From assembly GCA_021208685.1 (NCBI GenBank), contig JAJOJJ010000020.1, positions 124,001-188,000 on the forward strand: 64,000 nucleotides of DNA, read 5' to 3'. Shown in pieces: positions 38,193 through 47,219 of the stretch. The position numbers and the translations under genes are program-made. Position 1 is the stretch's first letter; the number at the start of each line of letters is the position of its first letter. The notes below the pieces were generated by a model. The model did not search any database, had not been told where the DNA came from, and worked only from the letters and a program-made list of their open reading frames with translations. This DNA is from Saccharospirillaceae bacterium (lineage in GTDB: Bacteria; Pseudomonadota; Gammaproteobacteria; Pseudomonadales; Oceanobacteraceae).

Positions 38193-38306
38193 ACACGTCA
38201 TTCTGCACAGAATTCTTTGACTCCCCTCTGTCCCCTGTGAACAATGCCCTGCCCGCCAAGCTGTGCTGGCGGGTGAGACATAACAATAAAGACAAAGGGG
38301 CATTTC

Positions 38307-38798
38307 ATGACCGCAGAGGGCATGACCACACAAGCCGAAGGCTTCAGCAAAACCGAACTGACACTGGCGATGAATTTTCTCGACCAGATTCCGTTTAACA
38401 AACTGCTTGGCCTTAAACCCAAACTGCTCAGCGATACCCGCTGCGAATTCAGCATGACTATGCGCGACGACCTGGTCGGTAACTGGCTGCAGGGCATACT
38501 GCATGGCGGCGCGATTTCTACCGCGCTCGATGTCACCGGCGGCGCGATGGCGTTAATAGCGACCTGGCAGCGCATGCACAAAAACGAAATCCCGAAACAA
38601 GACCGGCCCAAACAACTGGCCAAACTCGGCACCATTGATATGCGGGTGGATTTTCTCCATCCCGGTAAAGGCAAAGAGTTTATTGCCAGTGCAACGTTGC
38701 TGCGCATTGGCAATAAAGTGGCCGTAACGCGCATGGAATTTCATAACGAAGACGGATTATTAATCGCGGTGGGTACCGGCACCTATCTGTGCGGCTGA
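38307..38798 (+). CDS. PaaI/YiiD-type hotdog-fold acyl-CoA thioesterase
   Basis: A 163-residue hotdog-fold protein. The active-site helix contains LQGILHGGAISTALDVTGG (about 61-79), with the HGG turn and following acidic residue typical of PaaI-like thioesterases. LGTIDMRVDFLHPGKGKEF follows as the central strand. It likely hydrolyses acyl-CoA in the cytoplasm. It lies 114 bases downstream of the PF10118 gene on the same strand and may share its transcript. Confidence 0.85.
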   Translation: MTAEGMTTQAEGFSKTELTLAMNFLDQIPFNKLLGLKPKLLSDTRCEFSMTMRDDLVGNWLQGILHGGAISTALDVTGGAMALIATWQRMHKNEIPKQDRPKQLAKLGTIDMRVDFLHPGKGKEFIASATLLRIGNKVAVTRMEFHNEDGLLIAVGTGTYLCG

Positions 38799-38826
38799 CA
38801 TCGCTCTGATAACACCGCACGCAGGA

Positions 38827-38841
38827 GCGGGCCATGCCCGC
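38827..38841. repeat. REP-like palindrome
   Basis: GCGGGC, CAT, GCCCGC inside GGAGCGGGCCATGCCCGCGA, similar to the REP sequences scattered through Pseudomonas genomes. It lies between convergent genes, the usual place for REPs. Confidence 0.7.
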
Positions 38842-38872
38842 GAGATCATGCCGCAAGGCCGCAGAAACAGAG

Positions 38873-39066
38873 ATGTAGTGTGGGCACTGCCCACCAGATC
38901 TTCTGCGGGAGCGACGTATTCATTCAGTGAATTCAGACATGTAGGGTGGGCACTGCCCACCAGATCTTCTGTGGCGCGGTGTATTCATTCAGTGAATTCA
39001 GACATGTAGGGTGGGCACTGCCCACCAGATCTTCTGGGGCGCGGTGTATTAATTCAGTGAATTCAG
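38873..39066. repeat. Three tandem copies of a 65-66 bp palindrome-bearing repeat
   Basis: Copies begin at 38873, 38939 and 39004. Each opens ATGTAGNGTGGGCACTGCCC, contains the palindrome GGTGGGCACTGCCCACC (first copy has one change), then CAGATCTTCTG and ends CAGTGAATTCAG. The third copy includes the last codons and stop of the VOC gene; the first two carry the same end with the stop changed (TTCATTCAG for TTAATTCAG). The array therefore grew by duplication of the gene end plus its downstream palindrome. Confidence 0.9.
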
Positions 39067-39417
39067 CGCCAGCTTATTGCCCTCTGAATCCAGAAACAAA
39101 GCAAAGAACCCACGGTTATCGGCGTGAGCGGTTTTTTCCAGAATCACCTGGCCACCACACGCGACGACCTGATCCAGCATTGGCTGCAAATCATCGCCGG
39201 CATTGAGATACACCGTGACGCCATCTGAAGACGGGACAGAACCCTCACCTTTAACGATCACTGCAGGAACCAGCTGGCCTTCGTAAGGCAGGATGCCCAT
39301 TTCCATACCCGGCAACTCGATGCATTCGATGTCTACCCCCAGTACCGCCTGATAAAACGCCACGGCTCTTGCAAGATCGGTGGCAGGAATTTCAAACATT
39401 GCGATATAGCTGTTCAT
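39049..39417 (-). CDS. VOC-family (glyoxalase/bleomycin-resistance fold) protein
   Basis: A 122-residue single-module VOC protein. It has the paired beta-alpha-beta-beta-beta units: FEIPATDLARAVAFYQAVLG at the start and a second half from about 65 with DLQPMLDQVVACGG and GFFALFLDSEGNKLAL. Metal ligands of the classic His/Glu type are not all evident, as in many YbxA-like members. Role unknown. Its C-terminal LNSLN and stop lie within the third copy of a tandem repeat. The divergent-looking gap of 100 bases separates it from the AraC gene, which is on the same strand upstream. Confidence 0.88.
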   Translation of the reverse strand: MNSYIAMFEIPATDLARAVAFYQAVLGVDIECIELPGMEMGILPYEGQLVPAVIVKGEGSVPSSDGVTVYLNAGDDLQPMLDQVVACGGQVILEKTAHADNRGFFALFLDSEGNKLALNSLN

Positions 39418-39519
39418 ATTGTTGACCTTGAATAGTGAAAGGAATGACGGTTAGCTGATAAACCGTATTCAGAAACTACATCAACAGCCTGACAGCTCAT
39501 TGTACGAATACGACAGCAC

Positions 39520-40335
39520 TTATTGGTAAAACAGCGATGACAGCTCCATGTTCTTATGCCCAAGAAACTCTTTTGGGCTGACTCCGGTGAACTCTTTAAA
39601 ATCCCGGATAAAATGTGCCTGATCGTAGTATTCGCTGGCGTAGGCAATATCCATCAGTTTTTCGTCTTTTTTGTTAAGCAGCATTGTCAAAGCCCGTTGC
39701 AAACGAATTACCTTCCCGAGTTGCTTTGGACTGATCCCCACCTGTTGCTGAAATTTTCTTTCTAAGCGACGCCTCTGGGCCGGGTCCTGTCTGGTTATCG
39801 CAGCAATCTGGGTATTGCCGGAAGACGCGATCAGGGTGTCGATCGTTGTTTGTATGATGTTATCGACAACCGGTTGCTCATTCAGCTTTGACTTCAGAAA
39901 CGCTTCAATAACAGCAATTCTGGATGTTGTATCGATCGCCTGAATAATTGCCTGGGTTAAATCGTCAGCTGTCTTTTCGCCAAACAATTCAGCCAGTGGG
40001 GTTTCGGTATTCACCAGATTTTTAATTGGTGTGGAGATAAGGCTGGCAAAGCTGTGCGGATAGAAGCGAATGGCAAAGGTATTAACATACCCCAGGGGTT
40101 CAATAAAAAACGGGGCAGTGATCTGACCCAGAACCATCGCTCTTGGCTGGATAATAAACTCGTCATCCGAGACATAGCGTTTTATATCGTCACCCAGAAT
40201 AAATGCCATCTCAATGGTGCCATCGGGAACAATACGCTGCTTCTGGTGATCATCAGAAGCCGGCACTTCCAGGGTCCAGTAACAACGGACAATGGCATCC
40301 AGTTCCGCATCAGGTTGAAAGGTCTGATAGTCCAT
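39520..40335 (-). CDS. AraC-family transcriptional regulator
   Basis: A 271-residue regulator. The C-terminal third (about 165-265) has the two AraC helix-turn-helix units, with MDIAYASEYYDQAHFIRDFK and EFTGVSPKEFLGHK. The N-terminal domain (about 1-150: YWTLEVPASDDH, VPDGTIEMAFILGD) matches the DUF6597-type sensor seen in single-gene regulators. It is upstream of the VOC gene on the same strand, so that gene is a likely target or co-transcribed partner. Confidence 0.9.
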   Translation of the reverse strand: MDYQTFQPDAELDAIVRCYWTLEVPASDDHQKQRIVPDGTIEMAFILGDDIKRYVSDDEFIIQPRAMVLGQITAPFFIEPLGYVNTFAIRFYPHSFASLISTPIKNLVNTETPLAELFGEKTADDLTQAIIQAIDTTSRIAVIEAFLKSKLNEQPVVDNIIQTTIDTLIASSGNTQIAAITRQDPAQRRRLERKFQQQVGISPKQLGKVIRLQRALTMLLNKKDEKLMDIAYASEYYDQAHFIRDFKEFTGVSPKEFLGHKNMELSSLFYQ

Positions 40336-40712
40336 TTTTATGCTCCGTTGCCAGACATCCAGTCACCGCCAGTATGACGTGAGAACGTCCAAATCACCAG
40401 CAGAGCCCTGACGGATGAACGGTGCTTTCCGGGCTCAGACTCGATTTACATTCGTACTTGCCCGTTTTGCCGGAGGGTAGTAACGTAAACATCAAATAAA
40501 TCAACAGTCTGCACGTTTGGCGTACAATCCGACGGGTTTATACGACGGTCAAGAAAACCGGAATTAACAGGTGTGTGCGTTTTTCTGGAAGGGGTTTTTG
40601 AGTTATGGAAGACTTCTCCGCTTGGTCAATGATCTATTCGGGGTTTCTCGAAATAGTCGCTCGGAATAAATGCACACGGAAACTAATAAGGTAATGCACC
40701 AGGAGCAGGGAG
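40336..40712. other. Intergenic region at the left edge of an AT-rich segment
   Basis: Mostly non-coding. A 29-codon frame from 40605 to 40694 has a distant GGAAGGGG upstream and could be a leader peptide, but nothing in its sequence supports function. Base composition shifts to AT-rich to the right of this point. Confidence 0.4.
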
Positions 40713-41156
40713 ATGAATTTTTTAGAAGTTGCTACAGCTGTAGGATTGGGAACTATTCTGGCAAAGTTAATAGATGTGTATCTATTGCAAAGCATAATTT
40801 CAAAAAGGTCATTAAACTTATGGTTGCGCGAAAAAAAGTATGCGGTTTATTGTGAGCTATCCTCTAATTTACTTTCTTTTGGTTTAAACAAGAAGAATGA
40901 AACTAACCCATTTTTGAATTTGGCAGAAATTGGTCCTGCTGTATTGCTTACAGATGACGAAGCATTATTGGAAAAACTATATGAATTTGTAAATAAGCGG
41001 GATTACATGTTTCGTTTGCAAGATGGTTTGGAATCGGAAAAAGTGCATTATCCAAACTATTCATCCGACCCGAAAATTCTCTACAGTGAGCTGGTAGATG
41101 ACTCCAAATCTATCGTATATGATCTGAGAAAACATCTTAGAAACAATGATGCATAA
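40713..41156 (+). CDS. Small membrane-anchored protein of unknown function
   Basis: A 147-residue protein that I do not recognise. An N-terminal hydrophobic segment (about 5-27) precedes a soluble, lysine-rich helical domain. The ribosome-binding site GCAGGGAG is good. Codon use is clearly AT-rich compared with neighbours (many AAA, TTA, ATT), and the adjacent methyltransferase gene shares this. Similar orphan proteins with one membrane helix and a short cytoplasmic domain are common on mobile islands. Function cannot be inferred. Confidence 0.65.
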   Translation: MNFLEVATAVGLGTILAKLIDVYLLQSIISKRSLNLWLREKKYAVYCELSSNLLSFGLNKKNETNPFLNLAEIGPAVLLTDDEALLEKLYEFVNKRDYMFRLQDGLESEKVHYPNYSSDPKILYSELVDDSKSIVYDLRKHLRNNDA

Positions 41157-41253
41157 AGACCCGATGGGATTTTTAACGACCACCAAAAAATGTCCCTAAT
41201 TAGGACCGCTTCACGCGCCTTCTGGCTGGGCTTTATTCCCATAGGAGTAAATA

Positions 41254-41814
41254 ATGAGTAATTGGGATATTAAAACAGCAGAGTGGTATGCTGAAAAATA
41301 TGGAGACTATGCCACAAATAAAATTGGTGTAAGTGCTTTGAAACTTCCCGAAGACTCAACAGTGGTTGATATTGGTTGTGGTACTGGTTGCGCTTTAAGG
41401 CATGCTTCCGAACAAGTAACGAAGGGAGCTTTGATAGGCATTGATCCCGTTTATCGCATGGTCGAGATTGCTAAAGAAAATACAATCAATCATGAAGCGG
41501 CTGAACGAATCAGGTTCTATCAGGGGGCCGCTGAAAAACTTCCGGTCAACGATGATATAGCCGATTTTGTATTTGCGTTTGATTCATTTGATCATTGGCA
41601 TGATAAGAATCAAGGCTTAAAAGAAGTGCGTAGAATTTTAAAACCAAATGGTCATTTCGTTGTAGTAAAAGACGGCGGCTTGCCGCATGGCAGCGAAGCA
41701 AAAAATGCACTTAAGCGCGCTTTGGATTTAGCAGGTTTTGAACTCACCAAAGAAGAGATCCTTGAAGAAGGCGATGTAAATTGCACTCTGTGGGTCTGTT
41801 TGGCAAAAAAATAG
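41254..41814 (+). CDS. Class I SAM-dependent methyltransferase (UbiE/Methyltransf_11 type)
   Basis: A 186-residue enzyme. Motif I is VVDIGCGTGCALRHA (about 37-51), the acidic loop is LIGIDPVYRMVEIA, motif II is DFVFAFDSFDHWHD, and RRILKPNGHFVVV gives the post-II strand. The substrate is unknown. The gene is AT-rich like the one before it, unlike the rest of the window, so the pair was probably acquired. The ATG follows AGGAG. No integrase, tRNA or attachment site is seen beside it. Confidence 0.85.
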   Translation: MSNWDIKTAEWYAEKYGDYATNKIGVSALKLPEDSTVVDIGCGTGCALRHASEQVTKGALIGIDPVYRMVEIAKENTINHEAAERIRFYQGAAEKLPVNDDIADFVFAFDSFDHWHDKNQGLKEVRRILKPNGHFVVVKDGGLPHGSEAKNALKRALDLAGFELTKEEILEEGDVNCTLWVCLAKK

Positions 41815-42037
41815 GAAGGTTGCATACAAGGCCAGACGCAATCCCCATTCGGGACAGAACCTCAGTACATTACTGGCAGGCACCGCTCCGAAGGGCCTGA
41901 TTATCCGTCCTTTTCAGATTGACCAAACATTACACCTTTCGCCCTGTTGTTTATTGCCTCGGCTTCCGCACCTTGCTACCTTCGCCGGCCAATGTGGTGC
42001 TATACCGCCTAACTGTCCATATCTGAGTGAATATCGC

Positions 42038-42355
42038 ATGTTAAAGTTGTTCAGGATTTCAAGCCTGCTGGAAGGCGTCTCTTATCTGGTTATTCTGTGT
42101 GTAACGCTGGGCGTTATCAGCCGGGATTTTGTTTATATGCTCGGTATGACGCACGGTGTGCTGTTTATGCTGTACTTTGTTCTGTCGCTGGCGGCATCGC
42201 ATAAGCAGGGCTGGTCGGTGGTTACCTGGCTGCTGGTGTTGCTGGCGTCGCTGGTTCCTTTTGCTTTTATTCCGGTCGAGCTGTTTATCCGCAAAGAGCT
42301 GTTAAAGAATGAGCAGGCTGACGCTGCCAGCTCAGGGCCTGTTAACACTCATTAA
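42038..42355 (+). CDS. DUF3817 family small membrane protein
   Basis: A 105-residue inner-membrane protein with three hydrophobic helices (about 12-30, 38-56, 63-84). The opening LFRISSLLEGVSYLVIL and the middle MTHGVLFMLYFV are the marks of DUF3817 (YdzA-like). No function is established for the family. Start at ATG 42038 after a weak site; a longer in-frame extension would add non-hydrophobic residues lacking family match. It stands alone between the AT-rich pair and the DUF3297 gene. Confidence 0.82.
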   Translation: MLKLFRISSLLEGVSYLVILCVTLGVISRDFVYMLGMTHGVLFMLYFVLSLAASHKQGWSVVTWLLVLLASLVPFAFIPVELFIRKELLKNEQADAASSGPVNTH

Positions 42356-42486
42356 ACAGACCCTGACAGGGCTCCTGATGTTTTTATTGTCCGGGGCTGT
42401 GTCCGGCTTGTGGCAAGAACATCAGGGGGCTGGCCGGGGTCTGAAAGGCAGGTCTGTTGTGCTGATGAAAATAGCGCGCAGGCCGA

Positions 42487-42515
42487 TTGAGTCGCTCATC
42501 CGCCTTGTCTACAAT
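42487..42515 (+). promoter_or_regulatory. Predicted sigma-70 promoter of the DUF3297 gene
   Basis: TTGAGT (42487-42492), 17-base spacer, TACAAT (42510-42515), about 30 bases before the ATG. Confidence 0.6.
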
Positions 42516-42547
42516 GGGGCACTTTTTTCAGACGTCAGGTTTCAGAC

Positions 42548-42796
42548 ATGAGCGACACGAACGCCAAGCCGGCTTTGCCGGACCATCTCTCCGGTAATCC
42601 ACGCAGCCCACATCACGTTGCTGAGTGTTTTGAGTACGATATCGGTATCCGCCTGAATGGTAAGGAACGCACCGACGTTGAAGAGTACTGCATCAGCGAA
42701 GGCTGGGTAAAAATCCCTTCGCCTAAGGCAAAAGACCGTTTTGGCCGTCCGATTCTGATTACACTGAAAGGCGAAGTAGAAGCTTTTTATAAGTAA
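42548..42796 (+). CDS. DUF3297 family protein
   Basis: An 82-residue soluble protein matching the DUF3297 family: LPDHLSGNPRSPHH near the start, IGIRLNGKERTDVEEYC and the C-terminal GRPILITLKGEVEAFYK. The family is widespread in proteobacteria and uncharacterised. It is a single gene with its own promoter and terminator, so it is probably expressed independently. Confidence 0.9.
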   Translation: MSDTNAKPALPDHLSGNPRSPHHVAECFEYDIGIRLNGKERTDVEEYCISEGWVKIPSPKAKDRFGRPILITLKGEVEAFYK

Positions 42797-42851
42797 GTAT
42801 TTTCCGGGATTTTCTGTAAGTTCTTTCTCTGAGTACCTGCTGTAAATCCTC

Positions 42852-42892
42852 AAACGCAAAGCACAGGCTTCAGCTCTGAGCTTTGCGTTTTT
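42852..42892. terminator. Intrinsic terminator between the DUF3297 and RND genes
   Basis: AAACGCAAAGC, a loop of about 17 bases, GCTTTGCGTTTTT. The A run on the other side lets it also end the convergent RND transcript. Confidence 0.8.
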
Positions 42893-42925
42893 CCACACGT
42901 ATCTCCCGTTATTCTTTTTTATCCG

Positions 42926-45900
42926 TCATCCTGCCTGTACCGCAGCTGAGGTTTCGTTGGCATTGGGTTGTTTAAACACGGCGCATAATGCCGGTACCAG
43001 CAGCAGGCTGATGATGGTTGCGAACAGGACGCCGAAGCCTAAAGAGGCTGCCATCGGTATCAGCAATTTTGCCTGAATGCTGGTTTCGCTCAGTAAGGGT
43101 AATACTCCGGCGAAGGTTGTCAGTGAGGTCAGAAGAATTGGCCGGAAGCGGCTGCTGCAGGCCTGTAATAATGCTTCTGACAGTGGCATGTTTTGCGCCT
43201 TTAACTGATTCAGCCGGTCAAGCAGCACCAGGTTATCGTTTACCACCACACCGCTGACAGCAACCATGCCAACATACGACCACAGGGTCAGGTCGAGTCC
43301 CAGTATCAGGTGTCCGACAACGGCACCAAGCAAGCCAAAAGGAATGGCAAACAGCACCAGCAAAGGCTGGCGGTAGGACGCAAAGAGCACGGCCATCAGC
43401 AGGTACATCGCGATAATGGCGAGCAGATAATACTGCGCCAGTAAATCGAGAAAAAACTGTACCGCACGCTGATACCCGCCCACATCCCAGCGCACGCCAG
43501 GCAGATCGTGCAGCAGGTTTTGTACCGCGCCCTGTTGCAGCGTTTTTTTAATGATTTCGGCGTTATTCTGGCTGGGGTCTACATAGGCCGACACCATAAC
43601 CACGGGCTCGCGCATAAAATGGCGGATATAAGGATTAACCGCCTGCTGGGTGTGTGTGGCGATATATTTCAGCGCAACCATCTGGCCGGGTGCGGTTTCG
43701 ACCGGCAGGTTATCCAGATACCAGGCGGAGGCGCGTTCTTCTGCCTTCAGACTGGTGCGGACTTCCACTTCGTCGTCGTTGTCGTAAAAGCGATGAACCG
43801 TGGTGCCATAAAATGCCTGATTAATCTGTTGCAGAATGGGGCCGCGGTTAATACCTGCGGCAATGGCTTCATCGGTTAAACGGATATCCAGCTGCTGGGC
43901 ATTATTGTCTGGCTGGCGTTGCAGGCTGTAAATTCCGGAAAAACGCTGAAGATAATCGCTCAGGCGCTGTGCCGCAGTATTTAATGCCTGCTGATCGCTG
44001 CCGGAAAATTCAATCTGAATATCGGCTTTGGATGGGTTGACCGTGGCGCTGTATTCCACGTTATCAACTCCGGCTATGTGACCGGCTTCGGCCCGCCACC
44101 AACGGATCATATCCTGACCACTGAAAGCCCGGCTGTTTGCCGCCGGTAATTCCAGCATTATCTGCCCGGTATGATCGGCACGGGCATAGACTTTCTGATT
44201 GGATGGCAGGGTGTTGGGAGCCACCACCTGATAAATCCGGCGGATCATTTCACCGTCGGCGTAACCCGCGCTGGCTTCGGCTTTACGGGCCGCCATGGCC
44301 AGCTGCTGCAGTGCCTTTTGGGTTGCCTCACGTGGTGAGCCTTGCGGGAAAGTAACTTTGGCAGTTACCACGTTGCCTTCAATTTCGGAAAACAATGCCG
44401 ATTTAATCCAGCCCTGACTGATTAATATCAGGGCCAGTATAAATGCCGCCGTAAATACAGCAATCACCGGATACGGGTTGCGGACAATCCGCCGCAGCAG
44501 AGGCAGATAACCGTGTCCGATAAAATATTGTAATCCGTGGCTGAAATATTGTTGCAGGCGATGGGGTTTCGCGGCACTGGCCGGTGTTTGGCTGAGATGC
44601 GCGGGCAGAATGCAGAGTGATTCAAACAGCGAGAACAGCAACGTGGTAATAACCACAATGGGAACTGCTTTTATCAGCATACCTTCAGGGCCGGGCAGAA
44701 ACAGCAACGGCATAAAAGCAACCAGTGTGGTAATCACTGAAAATAATACCGGTTTATAAACATCCAGTGTGCCTGATAAGGCCGCCTGCGCGCCTTGTTC
44801 GCCGAGTTCCTGACGGGCAAAAATGGCTTCGCCGACAACGACGGCATCATCAACCACAATGCCAAGCACCAGAATAAAGGCAAACAGTGAAATAAAATTA
44901 ACCGATGTCGATGTCAGTGGCAGAATAAACAGGGTACCAACAAAAGAAACCAGAATACCCACGCTGACCCAGAACGACAGCCGGGCATTCAGAAATAACA
45001 ACAGCACAATAAACAGCAGTAATAATCCGCTGAGGGCGTTGTCCAGCAGCAGATTTAAACGCTCGCTGAAATTAACGGCTTCATCCTGCCAGATGTAATG
45101 GCTGATGTTAGCCGCGGGCGGATGCTGTTGCAGATAAGTATTTACCGCTGCGGATATGGCGGTGATGTCATCGTTGCCGGTGCGGTAAATATCCAGTGCC
45201 AGCGCGGGCTTGCCATTCAGCTTTGCCAGTGCGCTGGCATCGGTGCGGGTATCCTGAATGGTTGCTGCATCGGCCAGATGCAGGCGCTTACCTTCGCCGT
45301 CGCTGGCGAGTAATAAATCTTCATAATCCCGGGCGTAGCGAAAATCCCGGTCATTACCAATCAGAACATCGCCGTCGCCGGTTTCGAGCAGGCCTCCGGC
45401 AGCGGGCGCGGCCTGTTGGATTAATTGGCGGTTGATCTGTTGCAACTGCAGAGGGTAACGGTAGAGATCGGTCAGTGAAAACTGAATGCGTATTTCGGGT
45501 TTTTCTCTGTCCTGAATTTCAGCGCTTGAAACCGCAGGCAGGGCCAGTAATCCGCGTCGCAGGGCCTGAGCGTTACTGAGCAGGCTGGCATAGCTTTCAT
45601 CACCGCTGACGATAATACGCAGCGCCCGGTTGCGCACCTGCAGAATCTGAATGTCGGCGGCTTCGGCCTGTGCGGGCAGCAGTGACGGGTCAGTCAGACG
45701 GCTGCGCATTTCGGCTACCAGAGCATTGACATCGTAACCCTGAGCAACATCGAGAGTGAGGCTGCATAAACCGGGATACGACCAGGACACTAATTCTTCG
45801 CCACCGGCAATATCATGGATGGCATTTTCCAGCGGTGTGCACAGCGATTGCTCTACTGTAGTGACCGAGGCGCCGGGATAACGCACCTGTACGCTGATAC

Positions 45901-46033
45901 GGTCGAGTTCGACGTTGGGAATTAATTCCTGCTGCAGACGCGGTATGGCCAAAAGCCCCAGTGTCAGAATGCAGAACATGGCGAGGTTGGCGGCCACGCG
46001 ATGGGTGATAAACCAATGGATAACGGTGCTCAT
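42926..46033 (-). CDS. AcrB/HAE1-type RND efflux transporter, last gene of the GH3 cluster
   Basis: A 1035-residue inner-membrane proton-driven pump. It has 12 helices and two large periplasmic loops. The start THRVAANLAMFCILTLGLLA and ELIPNVELDRISVQVRYPGA match the HAE family; helix 4 has ILVLGIVVDDAVVVGEAI, whose Asp pair relays protons, and YVGMVAVSGVVVNDNLVLLDR marks the second half. It pairs with the adaptor encoded just upstream; no outer-membrane factor gene is nearby, so a shared TolC is likely. Being in the operon with acyl-transfer enzymes suggests it exports their product. Start chosen at the ATG after GGAGAG, matching the family N-terminus. Confidence 0.93.
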   Translation of the reverse strand: MSTVIHWFITHRVAANLAMFCILTLGLLAIPRLQQELIPNVELDRISVQVRYPGASVTTVEQSLCTPLENAIHDIAGGEELVSWSYPGLCSLTLDVAQGYDVNALVAEMRSRLTDPSLLPAQAEAADIQILQVRNRALRIIVSGDESYASLLSNAQALRRGLLALPAVSSAEIQDREKPEIRIQFSLTDLYRYPLQLQQINRQLIQQAAPAAGGLLETGDGDVLIGNDRDFRYARDYEDLLLASDGEGKRLHLADAATIQDTRTDASALAKLNGKPALALDIYRTGNDDITAISAAVNTYLQQHPPAANISHYIWQDEAVNFSERLNLLLDNALSGLLLLFIVLLLFLNARLSFWVSVGILVSFVGTLFILPLTSTSVNFISLFAFILVLGIVVDDAVVVGEAIFARQELGEQGAQAALSGTLDVYKPVLFSVITTLVAFMPLLFLPGPEGMLIKAVPIVVITTLLFSLFESLCILPAHLSQTPASAAKPHRLQQYFSHGLQYFIGHGYLPLLRRIVRNPYPVIAVFTAAFILALILISQGWIKSALFSEIEGNVVTAKVTFPQGSPREATQKALQQLAMAARKAEASAGYADGEMIRRIYQVVAPNTLPSNQKVYARADHTGQIMLELPAANSRAFSGQDMIRWWRAEAGHIAGVDNVEYSATVNPSKADIQIEFSGSDQQALNTAAQRLSDYLQRFSGIYSLQRQPDNNAQQLDIRLTDEAIAAGINRGPILQQINQAFYGTTVHRFYDNDDEVEVRTSLKAEERASAWYLDNLPVETAPGQMVALKYIATHTQQAVNPYIRHFMREPVVMVSAYVDPSQNNAEIIKKTLQQGAVQNLLHDLPGVRWDVGGYQRAVQFFLDLLAQYYLLAIIAMYLLMAVLFASYRQPLLVLFAIPFGLLGAVVGHLILGLDLTLWSYVGMVAVSGVVVNDNLVLLDRLNQLKAQNMPLSEALLQACSSRFRPILLTSLTTFAGVLPLLSETSIQAKLLIPMAASLGFGVLFATIISLLLVPALCAVFKQPNANETSAAVQAG

Positions 46034-46040
46034 TCTGGCT

Positions 46041-47219
46041 TTACTCTCCGGCTGCTGCGGCCAGTTGTTCCTGGCCCGCAGAATCCACCGGTACAACCCG
46101 GATGCCGGGCAGCAGGGCATGACGGCTGCTGTTAACCAGCCAAACCGGCGCTGAAAAAGTATTGTGCAGATACAGCTGATCTTTACCGGCATACAGCACC
46201 CTGGCGGCGATGTCATGCAATTGGTGTTGTTCATCGACCAGCAATAAATGATTGCCTGCCTGCATGGCGGAGCGTGGCACACGGCTGACCCCGGTTATGA
46301 CCGGGCTGAGTATTTCTGCCTCGACAAAGGTGCCGGGCAGCAGTGGTGCCATGTCCGCAGAATAGTGTGGCCGGGCCAGTAACATAATCTGCTGAAAGTT
46401 GTCGCGGCCTGCTTCCGTACCGGTGATGTGCGCCGGTATTTTTGTACCGCCTGCGGTTGTCAGGGTAACGGCTGGCAATGGATGATCGGTACCCGGACGG
46501 ATGCCTAATAACTGTGCTTCATGATCGCTGACCGGCAAGCGGATTTCCTGCCACTGATCATCGTAAATAACCCCCAGAACCAGCGCAGGCGAAACCTGTT
46601 GCCCCGGTTGTATTGACGCCCGGGCAATGCGTCCGCTGACCGGTGCATAGATGCGTGTATCGCGCAGTTGCTGCTGTGCGTATTGCAGGGCTGCACGCGC
46701 AGCCGCCACCTGACTGTTGGCCATCCGCAGGTGTGGGATGTAACGGGCAAAGTCACTTTCGGTGGCCTGTTGCCGGGCAACTTCCGCCTTCGCCAGAATT
46801 TCTTCCCGCTGCAACAGGTGACGGTCGAGGCTGGCCTGTTGCTGACGGACCTCCAGCTCGTAAGGTGCCGGATCAATGGTCAGCAACAGCTCACCCTGCT
46901 GCACCTGCTGACCGTTAATAAAGCGATCACTGACCTGTAATACCCGGCCCTGCACCTGACTGCTGAGATAAAACTCACGCGTCATCCGCACATGGCCCCG
47001 GCTGTGAACGGGAATGGCCTGATCCTGCGGACTGACACGGATAACCGCCACACCCGGAGCGCTGCCGGTGGGAGGTTGTGTTGCCGGTTGTGGTGCGTTT
47101 AATACCAGTAAGACCGCGCCTGTTATGACGGCGATAACGGCCGCCAGCCAGACGGAAATACGCAGAACAGGGTTTGGCCGCCGGATGCTGTTATCCGGAG
47201 CAGAACAGGCATCAGGCAT
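46041..47219 (-). CDS. RND efflux periplasmic adaptor (HlyD/AcrA family)
   Basis: A 392-residue membrane-fusion protein with one N-terminal membrane helix (about 21-42). The lipoyl half-motifs (SSQVQGRVLQVSDRFINGQQ and RIYAPVSGRIARASIQPGQQ) flank a coiled-coil hairpin (about 115-190), and beta-barrel and proximal domains follow. It lacks a lipobox, so it is anchored by the helix. It joins the RND pump to an outer-membrane channel. Its start overlaps the preceding gene by 8 bases and its stop is 8 bases before the pump gene. Confidence 0.92.
   Translation of the reverse strand: MPDACSAPDNSIRRPNPVLRISVWLAAVIAVITGAVLLVLNAPQPATQPPTGSAPGVAVIRVSPQDQAIPVHSRGHVRMTREFYLSSQVQGRVLQVSDRFINGQQVQQGELLLTIDPAPYELEVRQQQASLDRHLLQREEILAKAEVARQQATESDFARYIPHLRMANSQVAAARAALQYAQQQLRDTRIYAPVSGRIARASIQPGQQVSPALVLGVIYDDQWQEIRLPVSDHEAQLLGIRPGTDHPLPAVTLTTAGGTKIPAHITGTEAGRDNFQQIMLLARPHYSADMAPLLPGTFVEAEILSPVITGVSRVPRSAMQAGNHLLLVDEQHQLHDIAARVLYAGKDQLYLHNTFSAPVWLVNSSRHALLPGIRVVPVDSAGQEQLAAAAGE

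Noticed and set aside
38873-39066. CRISPR-like array
   Set aside because: The three units are near-identical over their whole 65-66 bases with no unique spacers, and there are no cas genes.
41157-41253. Integron attC site between the two AT-rich genes
   Set aside because: No RYYYAAC and GTTRRRY pair with the needed symmetry could be found; only a short CCTAATTAGG palindrome is present.
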